Source of the DNA: Actinobacteria bacterium UBA2272
GTDB lineage: Bacteria; Actinomycetota; Coriobacteriia; Anaerosomatales; Anaerosomataceae
Assembly: GCA_002347725.1 (NCBI GenBank)
Contig: DDXA01000004.1
Coordinates: forward strand, 372,001-436,000
DNA length: 64,000 bases
Direction: 5' to 3'
A program made the translations under genes and the position numbers. Below, piece after piece: positions 1 to 7,995 of this stretch. The notes beneath the pieces were generated by a model. The model was not told the DNA's origin and ran no database searches. It saw only the letters and a list, made by a program, of their open reading frames with translations. Position 1 is the first letter of the stretch. Every line of letters starts with the position of its first letter.

Positions 1-161
1 CCAACCCGCGCGAGGTGGAGAGCCGGCGCAACTCGATGTAGTACATGTACCGGGTGCTCAATACCGAGGCGATTCCCGGCGGCTGCGGCGTGGCGATCGA
101 GTTCGGGGTGGCGTACACGAGCAGCCGGATCGACTTCCTGCTCACCGGGCGCCAGGACGCG
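1..161 (+). pseudogene. DUF2075 gene fragment, copy A
   Basis: This stretch encodes the counterpart of roughly residues 36-86 of the intact nuclease-helicase gene at 10516-12453. It is nearly identical over the part that reads NPREVES..NSM..YMYRVLN. Where the intact gene has the Gln of SMQYM this copy has TAG (positions 39-41), so it cannot be translated through. Similarity stops near position 161, just before the tail of the convergent RidA gene. The left end runs off the window, so how much of the 5' end survives is unknown. It shares the CCGG variant (Arg instead of Trp in VESW) with copy B at 7891-7985, so these two are closer to each other than to copies C and D. Confidence 0.85.
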
Positions 162-189
162 AGTACGCTGAAAGATCCGGCGAAGCCCG

Positions 190-648
190 CTACTTGAACT
201 CGATGACGACCTCTATCTCCACCGGGATCCGTCCCGGCAATGACCCCATGCCCACCGCGGATCGCGCGTGAACACCCCTCGGACCGAAGACCTCTACGAA
301 CAGGTCCGAGCAGCCGTTGATGACCGCCGGGTGTTCCCCGAAGTCGGGAACCGCGTTCACCATCCCGAGTATCTTGACCACCCTCGTCACCCTGTCGAGC
401 GAGCCGAGGTGCTGCCTGATCGTGGCGAGAAGCCCCAGCGCCGTCACGCGCGCGGCCTCACGCGCCTCATCGACATCAAGATCCTCGCCGACGCGGCCGA
501 CGATCATGGTGCCATCGGCCCGCAGGGGGCCGTGGCCCGCCGTGTATGCAACGTTGCCGGTCTCCGCGATCGTCACGTACGAGGCCACCGGCGAAGGCGC
601 GGGCGGCAGAACGATGCCCAGTTCGATCAGTCGTGCTTCAGCCGACAT
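190..648 (-). CDS. RidA/YjgF-family enamine deaminase
   Basis: A 152-residue protein of the RidA (YjgF/YER057c/UK114) family. Members hydrolyse reactive enamine/imine intermediates released by PLP-dependent dehydratases. Family features seen are the GNVAYTAGHGP strand, the central ILGMVNAVPDF segment and the C-terminal RSAVGMGSLPGRIPVEIE stretch. The catalytic-type Arg lies in HARSAVG. I chose ATG at 648 because GGAGGGG lies just upstream; an upstream GTG would add 14 unlikely residues. It is the last gene of a minus-strand series with KDPG aldolase and a sugar-acid kinase. A PLP-dependent lyase is encoded further upstream in the same series, which fits a RidA role in clearing its product. 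It is a somewhat longer subtype than canonical 130-residue RidA. Confidence 0.85.
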   Translation of the reverse strand: MSAEARLIELGIVLPPAPSPVASYVTIAETGNVAYTAGHGPLRADGTMIVGRVGEDLDVDEAREAARVTALGLLATIRQHLGSLDRVTRVVKILGMVNAVPDFGEHPAVINGCSDLFVEVFGPRGVHARSAVGMGSLPGRIPVEIEVVIEFK

Positions 649-703
649 GAACACCCCTCCGTTCGGCACCTCGGGCGAGCGGACCGTCATCGTGTCCGAC
701 CGC

Positions 704-1363
704 CTAAGGCATCTGACCGTGCACGGCGTGGTAGCGTACGACCGCAGCCCGTGCCCTCCTGCTCACTTCCCGCCAGTCCCCCGCGAGCACCAACGCTTCG
801 GGCGCGATCCAGCTGCCCCCGACCGCAAGCACGCCGTCGAGCGCCCAGTAGGTAACCGCCGAGTCCTCGTCCACCTGTCCGGTGGGGATGACCTCCACCC
901 CGAGATGCAGGAACGGACCGAGCACCGCTTTCACAGTCCGTGCTCCCCCGAGTACTCCGGCGGGGAAGAACTTCAGCACCTTCAGGCCGAGAGAGAGCGC
1001 CTGATCGACCTCCGTGGGCGTACATACTCCCGGCCAGAACGGGAGTCCTGACTCATGAGCAGCGGCAACCACCGACGGATTGAGTCCCGGTGCCACCGCA
1101 AATGCAGCACCCGCGTCTCGAGCCATGCTGACCTGGGCCGGGTCGGTCACCGTTCCGGCGCCCACACACATCTCGGGGTACTTTGAGGCGATGAGTCCGA
1201 TCGCCTCGGCTGCGGCCTCGGAGCGGAAGGTGACTTCGATGATCGGCAGTCCAGCGTCGAGAAGCGTTTCGCACAGCGGCTCGGCCGTTGCGGCATCCGG
1301 AAGCGTCACCACGGGCACAACGCCGACGGCCCGAACGGCCGCGATGGCATCACCGTTCGACAC
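704..1363 (-). CDS. eda: KDPG/KHG aldolase
   Basis: A 219-residue class I aldolase of the Entner-Doudoroff family. It cleaves 2-keto-3-deoxy-6-phosphogluconate to pyruvate and glyceraldehyde 3-phosphate. Seen in the sequence are the substrate-site strand PIIEVTFRS, the phosphate-loop region CVGAGTV and LKFFPA, where the Lys is the Schiff-base residue of the family. Length matches the family (about 205-215). The start is placed at GTG 1363, about 9 bases after GGGGAGG; another GTG lies at 1372. The start overlaps the end of the kinase gene by 14 bases, so the two are translationally coupled. With the kinase it forms the KDG to KDPG to pyruvate/G3P segment. Confidence 0.92.
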   Translation of the reverse strand: MSNGDAIAAVRAVGVVPVVTLPDAATAEPLCETLLDAGLPIIEVTFRSEAAAEAIGLIASKYPEMCVGAGTVTDPAQVSMARDAGAAFAVAPGLNPSVVAAAHESGLPFWPGVCTPTEVDQALSLGLKVLKFFPAGVLGGARTVKAVLGPFLHLGVEVIPTGQVDEDSAVTYWALDGVLAVGGSWIAPEALVLAGDWREVSRRARAAVVRYHAVHGQMP

Positions 1364-2444
1364 GAGCGCCACCTCCCCGCACCAGCTTCTCGACCTCGGC
1401 AAGCGTCACCATCGAGGTGTCACCCGGCGTCGTCATCGCCAGCGCGCCATGTGCGGCACCGTATTCGACCGCCTGCTTGGGGTCCATGCCCTGAAGAAGC
1501 GCGTAGATGAGACCGGCGGCGAAGCTGTCTCCTCCACCCACGCGGTCCATGATCTCCAGTCCGTCGCGGCGCGTCGCCTCATACAGCCGGCCGTCGGCGT
1601 ACAGCAGCGCTCCCCAGTCGTTTGCGGTTGCCGAGACCACGCGCCGCAGGGTCGTGGCCACGCACTTGAGATCGGGGTAGGCTGCGGCTACTTCCGCGCT
1701 CATCCTGCCGTATGCCTCCAGATCGAACTCGGCGTACAGATCGGCCCCCGGGATCTCAAATCCGAGAGCTGCCGAGAAGTCCTCCTCGTTGCCGAGCATC
1801 ACATCCACGAGCGGGGCGATACGACGGTTCACCTCACGTGCATGTTCGTGTCCGCCGAGGTCCTTCCACAGCGACGCGCGGTAGTTGAGATCGTAGGAGA
1901 CAACCACGCCGGCGGCACGCGCCGCCGTCATCGCTTCCACAACCACATCCGGCGTCTGGGGCCCGAGTGCGGCAAAGATGCCGCCGGTGTGGAACCAGCG
2001 GGCGCCTTCGGTGGCGAAGATGTGCTCCCAATCCACCTGTCCGGGACCGAGTTGCGACGCGGCGCTGTGACCTCGATCGCTGCACGATCTCGCACCACGC
2101 ACGCCAAAGCCTCGCTCGGTGAAGTTGAGTGCGTTGCGCGCCGAGCGGCCGACACCGTCGAAGTCGATCCACCGCACGTGCCTGAGATCCACCCCGCCCT
2201 GCAGCATGAGATCCTCGAGAAGCCGGCCGATCTCATTGTCCACAGCGGCGGTCACCACCGCCGTGCGCAGCGAGAAGCAGCGACGCAGCCCCCGGGCTAC
2301 GTTGTACTCGCCGCCGCCCTCCCAAACTCGAAACGACCGGGCGGTGCAGACCTTACCCTCACCAGGGTCGAGGCGGATCATGACCTCGCCGAGACTCACG
2401 CAGTCCCACAGACAGTCGTCAGCCGGGCGGATCGTGAGGTCCAT
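1350..2444 (-). CDS. kdgK: PfkB-family 2-keto-3-deoxygluconate kinase
   Basis: A 364-residue ribokinase/PfkB-family kinase, predicted to phosphorylate 2-keto-3-deoxygluconate at C6 using ATP. The N-terminal half has the glycine-rich substrate motif GGGEYNVARGL. The C-terminal half has the PfkB signature variant DRVGGGDSFAAG, with the catalytic Asp in GGGD; this form is common in KDG kinases. ATG 2444 is chosen because AAAGGG lies about 8-9 bases upstream; the in-frame ATG at 2453 abuts that motif. It directly precedes the KDPG aldolase gene with overlap. The sugar specificity comes from this pairing and the motif variant; fructokinase or another keto-sugar-acid kinase is the alternative. Confidence 0.82.
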   Translation of the reverse strand: MDLTIRPADDCLWDCVSLGEVMIRLDPGEGKVCTARSFRVWEGGGEYNVARGLRRCFSLRTAVVTAAVDNEIGRLLEDLMLQGGVDLRHVRWIDFDGVGRSARNALNFTERGFGVRGARSCSDRGHSAASQLGPGQVDWEHIFATEGARWFHTGGIFAALGPQTPDVVVEAMTAARAAGVVVSYDLNYRASLWKDLGGHEHAREVNRRIAPLVDVMLGNEEDFSAALGFEIPGADLYAEFDLEAYGRMSAEVAAAYPDLKCVATTLRRVVSATANDWGALLYADGRLYEATRRDGLEIMDRVGGGDSFAAGLIYALLQGMDPKQAVEYGAAHGALAMTTPGDTSMVTLAEVEKLVRGGGARVER

Positions 2445-2503
2445 CTGTCTCATCCCTTTCGTTCGCCCACCGCGCGCGGGCAGGACTGCTTCCGCATGCA
2501 GCG

Positions 2504-3289
2504 TTAGTGGGGCCCCACGGCGCGGAGGAAGGAGCGCGTGCGCTCCTCGGCGGGATTGCCGAGAACGTCCTCGGGAGGCCCGCTCTCCACCACGCGACCG
2601 TGCTCCATGAACAGCACCTCATCGGATACGTCACGCGCAAAACCGATCTCGTGGGTCACGAGCAGCATCGTCATGCTCGAGTGCTCGGCCAGGTCACGGA
2701 TGACCTCGAGCACCTCTCCGACGAGTTCAGGGTCGAGCGCCGACGTCACTTCGTCGAACAGCATGATCCGCGGCTCCATCGCGAGCGCGCGCGCGATCGC
2801 CACGCGCTGCTGCTGACCTCCGGACAACTTCCGCGGATGCGCGTCCTCCTTGCCCTGCAACCCCACCTGCGCGAGAATCTGCCGCCCGTGCTCGGCGGCC
2901 TCGTTCTTGTTCTTGCCGAGCACGCGCACCGGCGCCTCGATGACGTTCTCGAGAGCCGTCATGTGCGGGAACAGGTTGAACTGCTGGAACACCATGCCCA
3001 CGTCGCGACGGACCTCGCGAATCTGACGCTCGGAGAGGCGTTCGGCAGCCGGCGCGTCGCGACCGACTGCGATCGGGCGGCCAAACACGTCAATGGCGCC
3101 CTCGTCGAGTTGCTCGATCGTCATCACGAGCCGCAGGAGCGTCGTCTTGCCCGAGCCTGACGGCCCGAGAATCGCCACGCGGCGCCCCACCGGCACGTCC
3201 CACGAGAAGTCGTCAAGCACGACCGTCTCGCCAAAGGCCTTGCTGCAGCCGGTGAACCTGATGGCCGGGACTTCTCGGTGATCGTTCAT
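2504..3289 (-). CDS. Amino-acid ABC transporter ATPase, EhuA/GlnQ-like
   Basis: A 261-residue polar-amino-acid ABC ATPase. The Walker A is GPSGSGKTT, the Q-loop VFQQFNLFPH, the ABC signature LSGGQQQRVAIARAL, the Walker B IMLFDEVTSALD, and the switch His lies in LLVTHE. It powers import through the two permeases encoded immediately upstream. The sequence resembles the EhuA (ectoine/hydroxyectoine) branch more than classical GlnQ, as does the binding protein of this set. ATG 3289 has AAAGGAG seven bases upstream and follows the permease stop by 9 bases. It sits between the transporter membrane genes and the sugar-acid kinase, suggesting co-transcription of import and catabolism. Confidence 0.92.
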   Translation of the reverse strand: MNDHREVPAIRFTGCSKAFGETVVLDDFSWDVPVGRRVAILGPSGSGKTTLLRLVMTIEQLDEGAIDVFGRPIAVGRDAPAAERLSERQIREVRRDVGMVFQQFNLFPHMTALENVIEAPVRVLGKNKNEAAEHGRQILAQVGLQGKEDAHPRKLSGGQQQRVAIARALAMEPRIMLFDEVTSALDPELVGEVLEVIRDLAEHSSMTMLLVTHEIGFARDVSDEVLFMEHGRVVESGPPEDVLGNPAEERTRSFLRAVGPH

Positions 3290-3298
3290 CGTGCTCCT

Positions 3299-3955
3299 TT
3301 ACGCGTACCGCTTGTTGATCGCCTCGAACTTCCGGACGAGTGCGCCCGCAGGCAGACTCATCGCGAGGAAGATGAGGCCGATCAGGGTGAACACCTCAAA
3401 GTACCGGTAGCTCGAAGCCGCCGCACTCAATCCCGCGCCAAGCATCTCGATCACCGTGATCGTCGCCAGAAGCGGCGTCTCCTTGAACATCGCCACGAGG
3501 TAGTTGCCGAGCATGGGCAGCACGGTGATGACCGCCTGGGGCAGTACGATACGCCGCCACGTGTCGACCTTGCTGAAGCTCAGTGCCGTCGAAGCCTCCC
3601 ACTGCCCGCGCGGAACAGACTCGATGCCGGCGCGGTACACCTCGGCGATGTAGGTGCTGTAGTGCAGACCGAGGGCGAAGATGCCCGTGCCGAGCGCCTC
3701 CAACCTGATTCCCCACTCGGGCAGGACGTAGAAGAGGAAGAACAGCTGGATGAGCAGCGGCGTGCCGCGTACGAACTCGAGGACGGCCCGTGTGGGGTAC
3801 GAGATGAACACGTTCTTGGAGCGGAGCAGCACGACGAACACGAGCCCGAGTATGAGCGCGAGCGCCATCCCGCCGATGGTGGCCTGGAGCGTCGTCACCG
3901 CTCCACGCAACAGCACGGGCAGGACGCGAAGCGCGTATTCGTAATCGATCCTCAC
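3299..3955 (-). CDS. Amino-acid ABC transporter permease, EhuD-like
   Basis: A 218-residue His/Glu/Gln-type inner-membrane permease with about five hydrophobic segments. The family EAA-type loop is visible as GIESVPRGQWEASTALSFSK with RRIVLPQA just after it. RGTPLLIQLFF is the usual conserved helix start. It forms the channel together with the paralogous permease encoded just upstream. The GTG start (3955) overlaps the stop of that gene in a GTGA arrangement, indicating translational coupling and one-to-one stoichiometry. Substrate is not deducible from the permease alone. Confidence 0.9.
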   Translation of the reverse strand: MRIDYEYALRVLPVLLRGAVTTLQATIGGMALALILGLVFVVLLRSKNVFISYPTRAVLEFVRGTPLLIQLFFLFYVLPEWGIRLEALGTGIFALGLHYSTYIAEVYRAGIESVPRGQWEASTALSFSKVDTWRRIVLPQAVITVLPMLGNYLVAMFKETPLLATITVIEMLGAGLSAAASSYRYFEVFTLIGLIFLAMSLPAGALVRKFEAINKRYA

Positions 3956-4596
3956 GTCGTCGCCTCGCTCCAGCCGCGGCCAACGAGCTGCTCGATGCGG
4001 TGGGTACCGCGTCCTAACAGAACGGCGAATGCGAAGTACAGCACCATGACCGGCAGGTACGCCATCACGGCGCTGCCTTCCGACTGCAAGACCTGCTTGC
4101 CGACGAACGCAAGGTCGCCCACCGAGATCATCGACAGGAGCGCCGTGGTCTTCATGAGGTCTACGAGGATGTTGCCAAACGGCGGAATCATCGTTCGCAC
4201 CGCCTGGGGCAGGATGATCCGGCGCATCGCGAGCCAGCGCGGCATGCTGAGTGCAACGGACGCCTCGTGCTGGCCGCGGGGCACGGCCTCTATCGCGCCA
4301 CGCACGATCTCAGAGCCGTACGCTCCGAAGTTGAGACCGAGGGCGCTGACGCCCGCAACGAGTGGCGACAACTGCACGCCGACGAGTGGTAGCACATAGA
4401 AGAAGTAGAAGATCTGAACGAGCGCGGAAGTGCCCCTGAAAACCTCAACGTAGATTCGGAAGATCGGCCTCAATACCCGCACGCGCGACCCGAGTCCCAC
4501 CACGAAAGAGACCAGAACCGCGAGCGCAAAGCTCGCAATCGTGGCCTGTGCCGTCATGGCCAGACCGTCGAGCAGACGTGGTATCCACTGAGTCAC
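3952..4596 (-). CDS. Amino-acid ABC transporter permease, EhuC-like
   Basis: A 214-residue permease of the His/Glu/Gln superfamily, paralogous to the next gene. The EAA loop reads AIEAVPRGQHEASVALSMPR followed by RRIILPQA, and RGTSALVQIFYFFYVLP is the characteristic helix. The GTG start at 4596 has AAGGA eight bases upstream. It lies downstream of the binding-protein gene, separated by a strong hairpin (4621-4664). That hairpin probably lowers permease expression relative to the binding protein, a common arrangement in ABC importers. Confidence 0.9.
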   Translation of the reverse strand: MTQWIPRLLDGLAMTAQATIASFALAVLVSFVVGLGSRVRVLRPIFRIYVEVFRGTSALVQIFYFFYVLPLVGVQLSPLVAGVSALGLNFGAYGSEIVRGAIEAVPRGQHEASVALSMPRWLAMRRIILPQAVRTMIPPFGNILVDLMKTTALLSMISVGDLAFVGKQVLQSEGSAVMAYLPVMVLYFAFAVLLGRGTHRIEQLVGRGWSEATT

Positions 4597-4620
4597 GGGT
4601 GCGGTCCTTCGTCATCGGTG

Positions 4621-4664
4621 TGATGCCGCCGCCCCGCCGTCTTGTGCGCGAGACGGCGGCATCA
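4621..4664 (-). terminator. Intercistronic stem-loop between binding protein and permease
   Basis: TGATGCCGCCG at 4621-4631 pairs with CGGCGGCATCA at 4654-4664, and an inner stem pairs CCGTCT with AGACGG. There is no U-run, so it is more likely a partial terminator or mRNA 3'-end stabiliser than a full terminator. It lies exactly between the binding-protein stop and the first permease start. Confidence 0.65.
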
Positions 4665-4683
4665 GTTCACAGACGGGCCGGTG

Positions 4684-5619
4684 CTACTTGATCAGATCTT
4701 GCGAAGTCACACCCTCGGGCGGCAGCATCTCCTTGCCAAAGCCCTGGGCCTCAAGGATCTCCAGGATCTTGCCGGACTCGACCGCCTTCGCGAGTTCCGC
4801 GTTGTACAGTTCTGCAAGCTCCTCATCGCCCAGCGCGAAGTACACGGCGCCGTAGGCGTTCGCGCCCTCGGGAGCGGTGAACGGATCGGCGATCACGATC
4901 TTGGTGGTGCCCGACTTCGTCATCGCATCACGCAGCGAGATCACGCTCATGCCGATGGCGTCCACCCGGCCGGCCTCAAGACCCGCGAGGGCCGAAGGCA
5001 CGTCCGGGAACAGCACGACGTCGCCCTCGGCCACACCGGCGTCCGTTGCGTACTGCAGGTTTATCGAACCGGAGACCGTACCGAACTTCACGCCGTCCTT
5101 GAGCAGATCCGCATAGCCGGTGATGCCTTTCGGATTACCGGCGAGAACCGCCATGCCCTCGGCCGCGGTGTACTGCGGATTGGCCGGGATGGCCTGCTCG
5201 GCGCGCTCGGCATTGATGTACAGACCGGCGCCGACACAGTCGAAGCGGCCTGCCTGCAGACCCGGGATCAGACCGCTGAACTCGGTGAGCACGCCTTCGA
5301 GTCTGATGTCACCGATCTGGCTGAAGATGTACTCCATCGTCGCAGGCATGAAACCCGCGAGCTTGCCGTCGGGGGTGGAGTACGCATACGGCGCCTCGTT
5401 GGCGAAGCCCACACGCACCACGCCTTCGCTCTTGATGCGATCGAGCGTGGTCTCCTCCTCCTCAACGACCGGAGGCGGGGTGCCCTCGTCCGGTTCTTCC
5501 ACTGCAGTCTCAGCGCAGCCCACCGCAGTTGCGAGTGCCAGAACGATGGACAGCACCAGCAGCGTGCGCAGTCGTCCGCCTCCACCCTCTCCTAGGAACC
5601 TTCTCATGCGCCTCATCAT
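4684..5619 (-). CDS. Amino-acid ABC transporter substrate-binding lipoprotein, EhuB-like
   Basis: A 311-residue family-3 solute-binding protein. It has a basic N-terminus, a hydrophobic segment and the lipobox TAVGC, so it should be lipid-anchored outside the membrane. An acidic, Pro-rich linker follows. The ligand-binding domain begins near LDRIKSEGVVRVGFANEAPY and contains LTEFSGLIPGLQAGRFDCVG, closely resembling EhuB ectoine-binding proteins. ATG 5619 (with 5616 just behind it) follows AGGAG by four bases; the upstream 16 residues of the open frame are not signal-peptide-like. Despite the EhuB resemblance no ectoine-degradation genes are nearby. The neighbours point instead to an amino-sugar acid or hydroxy-amino acid ligand. 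Confidence 0.88.
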   Translation of the reverse strand: MMRRMRRFLGEGGGGRLRTLLVLSIVLALATAVGCAETAVEEPDEGTPPPVVEEEETTLDRIKSEGVVRVGFANEAPYAYSTPDGKLAGFMPATMEYIFSQIGDIRLEGVLTEFSGLIPGLQAGRFDCVGAGLYINAERAEQAIPANPQYTAAEGMAVLAGNPKGITGYADLLKDGVKFGTVSGSINLQYATDAGVAEGDVVLFPDVPSALAGLEAGRVDAIGMSVISLRDAMTKSGTTKIVIADPFTAPEGANAYGAVYFALGDEELAELYNAELAKAVESGKILEILEAQGFGKEMLPPEGVTSQDLIK

Positions 5620-5663
5620 CTCACTCCTATCTCGCTCGATTGCCCGATCCGCGCCGTCCCTCG

Positions 5664-6983
5664 TCATGCCCCGCCGTTGCCGGGACCTTCCGCCATGATC
5701 CGCTCGGCCAACTCGGCGACGTCGTCGATGGCCGGATGAAAGTCGAGCCGCGAGCCCGAGGGAACGTCCCGGCGGTCGAGATCCTTGAATCCCGAGCCGG
5801 TGACCAGCACCACTGCGGTGGCCTCAGGCGAGAGGATGCCGTGGGCCAGTGAGGCACGCAGTCCGGCAAGACCCGCAGCGCCGCTGAGCTCGGAGAACAC
5901 GCCGACCTGGAGGGAGAGTTCGGCTGCGGCGCTGCGGATCTCATCGTCGGACACTGCGATGGCCCAGCCGCTGCTGCGGCGCACCATCGCGAGCGTGTAC
6001 GTACCGTCCTGCGTGTAGCCCTCGAGAGGATCAGCGATGCCGGCGGCCGCGGTGTGCGGCTCGCCCCAGGGCTCGACCTCCTCGGCGCCCGCGTCAAAGG
6101 CTCGCACGATCGGCGCACAGCCCTCGGCCTGCACCGCCACTACTGCGGGCACGCGGTCGATGATGCCGAGTGCCAGCGCTTCCTCGTAACCCCACAGCAC
6201 GCCGCGCACGAGCGGACCGGAGCCTGTGGGCACGAAGACCGCGTCGGGAACCTCGCCGCCCATCTCGTCGAGCAGCTCGTAGGCCACTGCCCGCAGGGCG
6301 GAGACTCCGTACGGGTTCTGATAGGTGGTGGTGACGTTGACGAAGGAGCCGACACGCTGCAGTGCGTCGGCCACCGCCCACGCATCGCTATAGGTGCCGT
6401 GCACCGCTACGAAGCGTGCGCCGTACGCCTGGATCTGCCGCAGCTTGGCGGCAGGAGCAGATGCCGGGACGCAGACCACGCAGGGAAGGCCGGCGCGCGC
6501 GGCGTAGGCGGCTGCCGACGCACCGGCGTTCCCCGTGGATGCACACACGATCGCGGTGTACCCGTCCTCGACCGCGCGGCTTATGCCTACCGAGACGAGC
6601 CGGTCCTTGAACGACCCCGTAGGGTTGCCGGTCTCGTCCTTGAGGAGGACCTCACCGGGGTGACCGGGTCTGGCCAGAGCAGATGTCGCGTTGATGAGCG
6701 GTGTGGCGCCCTCGCCGAGCGTGATCGGGTCAGCCAACCCCACGGGCATTCGCGCCCGGTACATCCACTGACTGGCAGCCACTGACGGATACTCCACCGC
6801 GTCCCATTGCTCGCGCGTGAGCGAGATGTCTACCTCGAGCACCCCGCCGCATCGACTGCAGCGGTACGCCATGTCGGAGAACGTCTGGCTGCACGAGACA
6901 CAGCGCAACGGCCACGCGCGTCCCCTGTCAGGGGGTGGCGTGGCGGAATGGTGAAACTGTTGTCCCCTCGAATCTGTTTGCAT
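5664..6983 (-). CDS. Threonine synthase-like PLP fold-type II enzyme
   Basis: A 439-residue PLP enzyme of the threonine synthase/threonine dehydratase fold. It starts with a four-Cys zinc-ribbon-like segment (CVSC..CSRC, residues about 29-49). The PLP-lysine motif is NPTGSFKDR and the Asn-Gly phosphate loop is STGNAGASAAAYAA. GSGPLVRG and LVTGSGFKD complete the family pattern. ATG 6983 has GAGG six bases upstream. Annotation pipelines would say threonine synthase, but no hom/thrB genes are near. It heads an operon with an amino-acid importer, KDG kinase, KDPG aldolase and RidA, and lies opposite an IclR regulator. I infer an ammonia-lyase acting on a 2-amino-3-hydroxy acid, for example D-glucosaminate to KDG. 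That assignment is untested. Confidence 0.75.
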   Translation of the reverse strand: MQTDSRGQQFHHSATPPPDRGRAWPLRCVSCSQTFSDMAYRCSRCGGVLEVDISLTREQWDAVEYPSVAASQWMYRARMPVGLADPITLGEGATPLINATSALARPGHPGEVLLKDETGNPTGSFKDRLVSVGISRAVEDGYTAIVCASTGNAGASAAAYAARAGLPCVVCVPASAPAAKLRQIQAYGARFVAVHGTYSDAWAVADALQRVGSFVNVTTTYQNPYGVSALRAVAYELLDEMGGEVPDAVFVPTGSGPLVRGVLWGYEEALALGIIDRVPAVVAVQAEGCAPIVRAFDAGAEEVEPWGEPHTAAAGIADPLEGYTQDGTYTLAMVRRSSGWAIAVSDDEIRSAAAELSLQVGVFSELSGAAGLAGLRASLAHGILSPEATAVVLVTGSGFKDLDRRDVPSGSRLDFHPAIDDVAELAERIMAEGPGNGGA

Positions 6984-7030
6984 AGCAAACCTCACGTTTG
7001 CTTGTTACCCACTATAGTGCCTATACTGAC
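6976..7030. promoter_or_regulatory. Divergent promoter/operator region of the catabolic operon and iclR gene
   Basis: Between the divergent genes lie GTTTGC-ATA-GCAAAC (about 6977-6991, overlapping the lyase start codon), a further GTTTGC half, and the perfect palindrome CACTATAGTG (7010-7019). TATACT at 7022-7027 could be the -10 of the regulator. On the other strand TTGACG followed after 17 bases by CACTAT could serve the catabolic operon. The palindromes are plausible sites for the adjacent IclR-type regulator; binding is inferred, not shown. Confidence 0.5.
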
Positions 7031-7075
7031 AGCGGGCGTCAAGTTGGCGCCCATATCGCGACCACGGGAGCACGC

Positions 7076-7864
7076 ATGACCGCGAGCAGAAACCAATCGT
7101 CGTCACTCAGGCGCGCGCTCGACCTGCTGGGCGTAGTGGCCGCAGCATGCGAGCGCGGACACTCGCCCACACTCACGGAGATCGCCGCCGCAAGCGGCGT
7201 GAACCGCAGCACGGTCTCGCGGCTGTTGCAGCCCCTGGCCGAGGCGCGGCTCGTCGAGCAGGACGAGGACACCGGACGCTACCGGCTGGGCCCGCAGACC
7301 GCGCGGCTCGGCCAGATCTACCTCGAGCACTTCGACGTACATGACGTTGCCGAGCCGGTCCTGCGCACGCTCGTGGCGGAGACGCAGGAGACGGCGCACC
7401 TCGGCGTGCGCGATGGAGTGGACGTGGTCTACGTCGACAAGGTGGAGAGCCCGCTTTCGGTGCGCACGGTCTCCCGAATCGGCAGCCGTCAGCCGCTGTA
7501 CAGCACCGCGATGGGCAAGATGCTTCTCGCCCACTCGGACACGTCCGTGCTCGACGCGGTCGTGCAACACGGTATGCAAGCGCGAACCGAGTACACGATC
7601 GTGGAACCCGAAGCTCTGCGCGCCGAGATGGAGCGAGCGCGTGCCGAGGGGTATGCGATCGACGACCAGGAGAACGAGTGTGAGATCCGGTGCGTGGGAG
7701 CACCGGTGTTCGACCACCGGGGTGACGTGGTAGCGGCGATCAGCATCTCCGGGCCGGCTACGCGAATGCCGCTCGATCGACTGGGGGGCCTCGCGTCGGT
7801 GGTCCGCAACGCGGCCGCCGAGATATCGCGACGGCTCGGGGCATCGGAGGAGGCGCTGCGGTAG
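7076..7864 (+). CDS. IclR-family transcriptional regulator
   Basis: A 262-residue regulator with an N-terminal winged helix (residues about 8-70; LTEIAAASGVNRSTVSRLLQ is the recognition region). The C-terminal IclR effector domain contains YSTAMGKMLLAHS and the ENECEIRCVGAPVFDHRG segment, the usual ligand-pocket region. ATG 7076 follows CGGGAG by five bases. It is divergent from the PLP-lyase/transporter/KDG operon and shares its promoter region, so it most likely controls that operon in response to the substrate or KDG. This is the standard arrangement for IclR proteins of sugar-acid catabolism (for example KdgR). Confidence 0.92.
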   Translation: MTASRNQSSSLRRALDLLGVVAAACERGHSPTLTEIAAASGVNRSTVSRLLQPLAEARLVEQDEDTGRYRLGPQTARLGQIYLEHFDVHDVAEPVLRTLVAETQETAHLGVRDGVDVVYVDKVESPLSVRTVSRIGSRQPLYSTAMGKMLLAHSDTSVLDAVVQHGMQARTEYTIVEPEALRAEMERARAEGYAIDDQENECEIRCVGAPVFDHRGDVVAAISISGPATRMPLDRLGGLASVVRNAAAEISRRLGASEEALR

Positions 7865-7890
7865 GGCGGGACACGGCCCCCGTCCGCCCT

Positions 7891-7985
7891 GGCCTTCGAG
7901 CGCAAGATCCACCGCGCAAACCCGCGCGAGGTGGAGAGCCGGCGCAACTCGATGCAGTACATGTACCGGGTGCTCAACTGCGAGG
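7891..7985 (+). pseudogene. DUF2075 gene fragment, copy B
   Basis: A 95-base remnant matching codons about 27-57 of the intact gene at 10516 (FERKIHRANPREVES...YMYRVLNCE). It has no start, no promoter and no downstream coding sequence. It lies just after the iclR stop and 10 bases before the end of the convergent AbiEii toxin gene. About 5 differences separate it from copy A over the shared 69 bases, by eye. With copy A it forms direct repeats around the 190-7864 catabolic island. Confidence 0.85.
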
Positions 7986-7995
7986 ACAGGTAGCC

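Noticed and set aside
4684..6983. Ectoine utilisation operon
   Set aside because: The transporter resembles Ehu, but no ectoine hydrolase, deacetylase or other catabolic enzyme is present; KDG/KDPG enzymes are.
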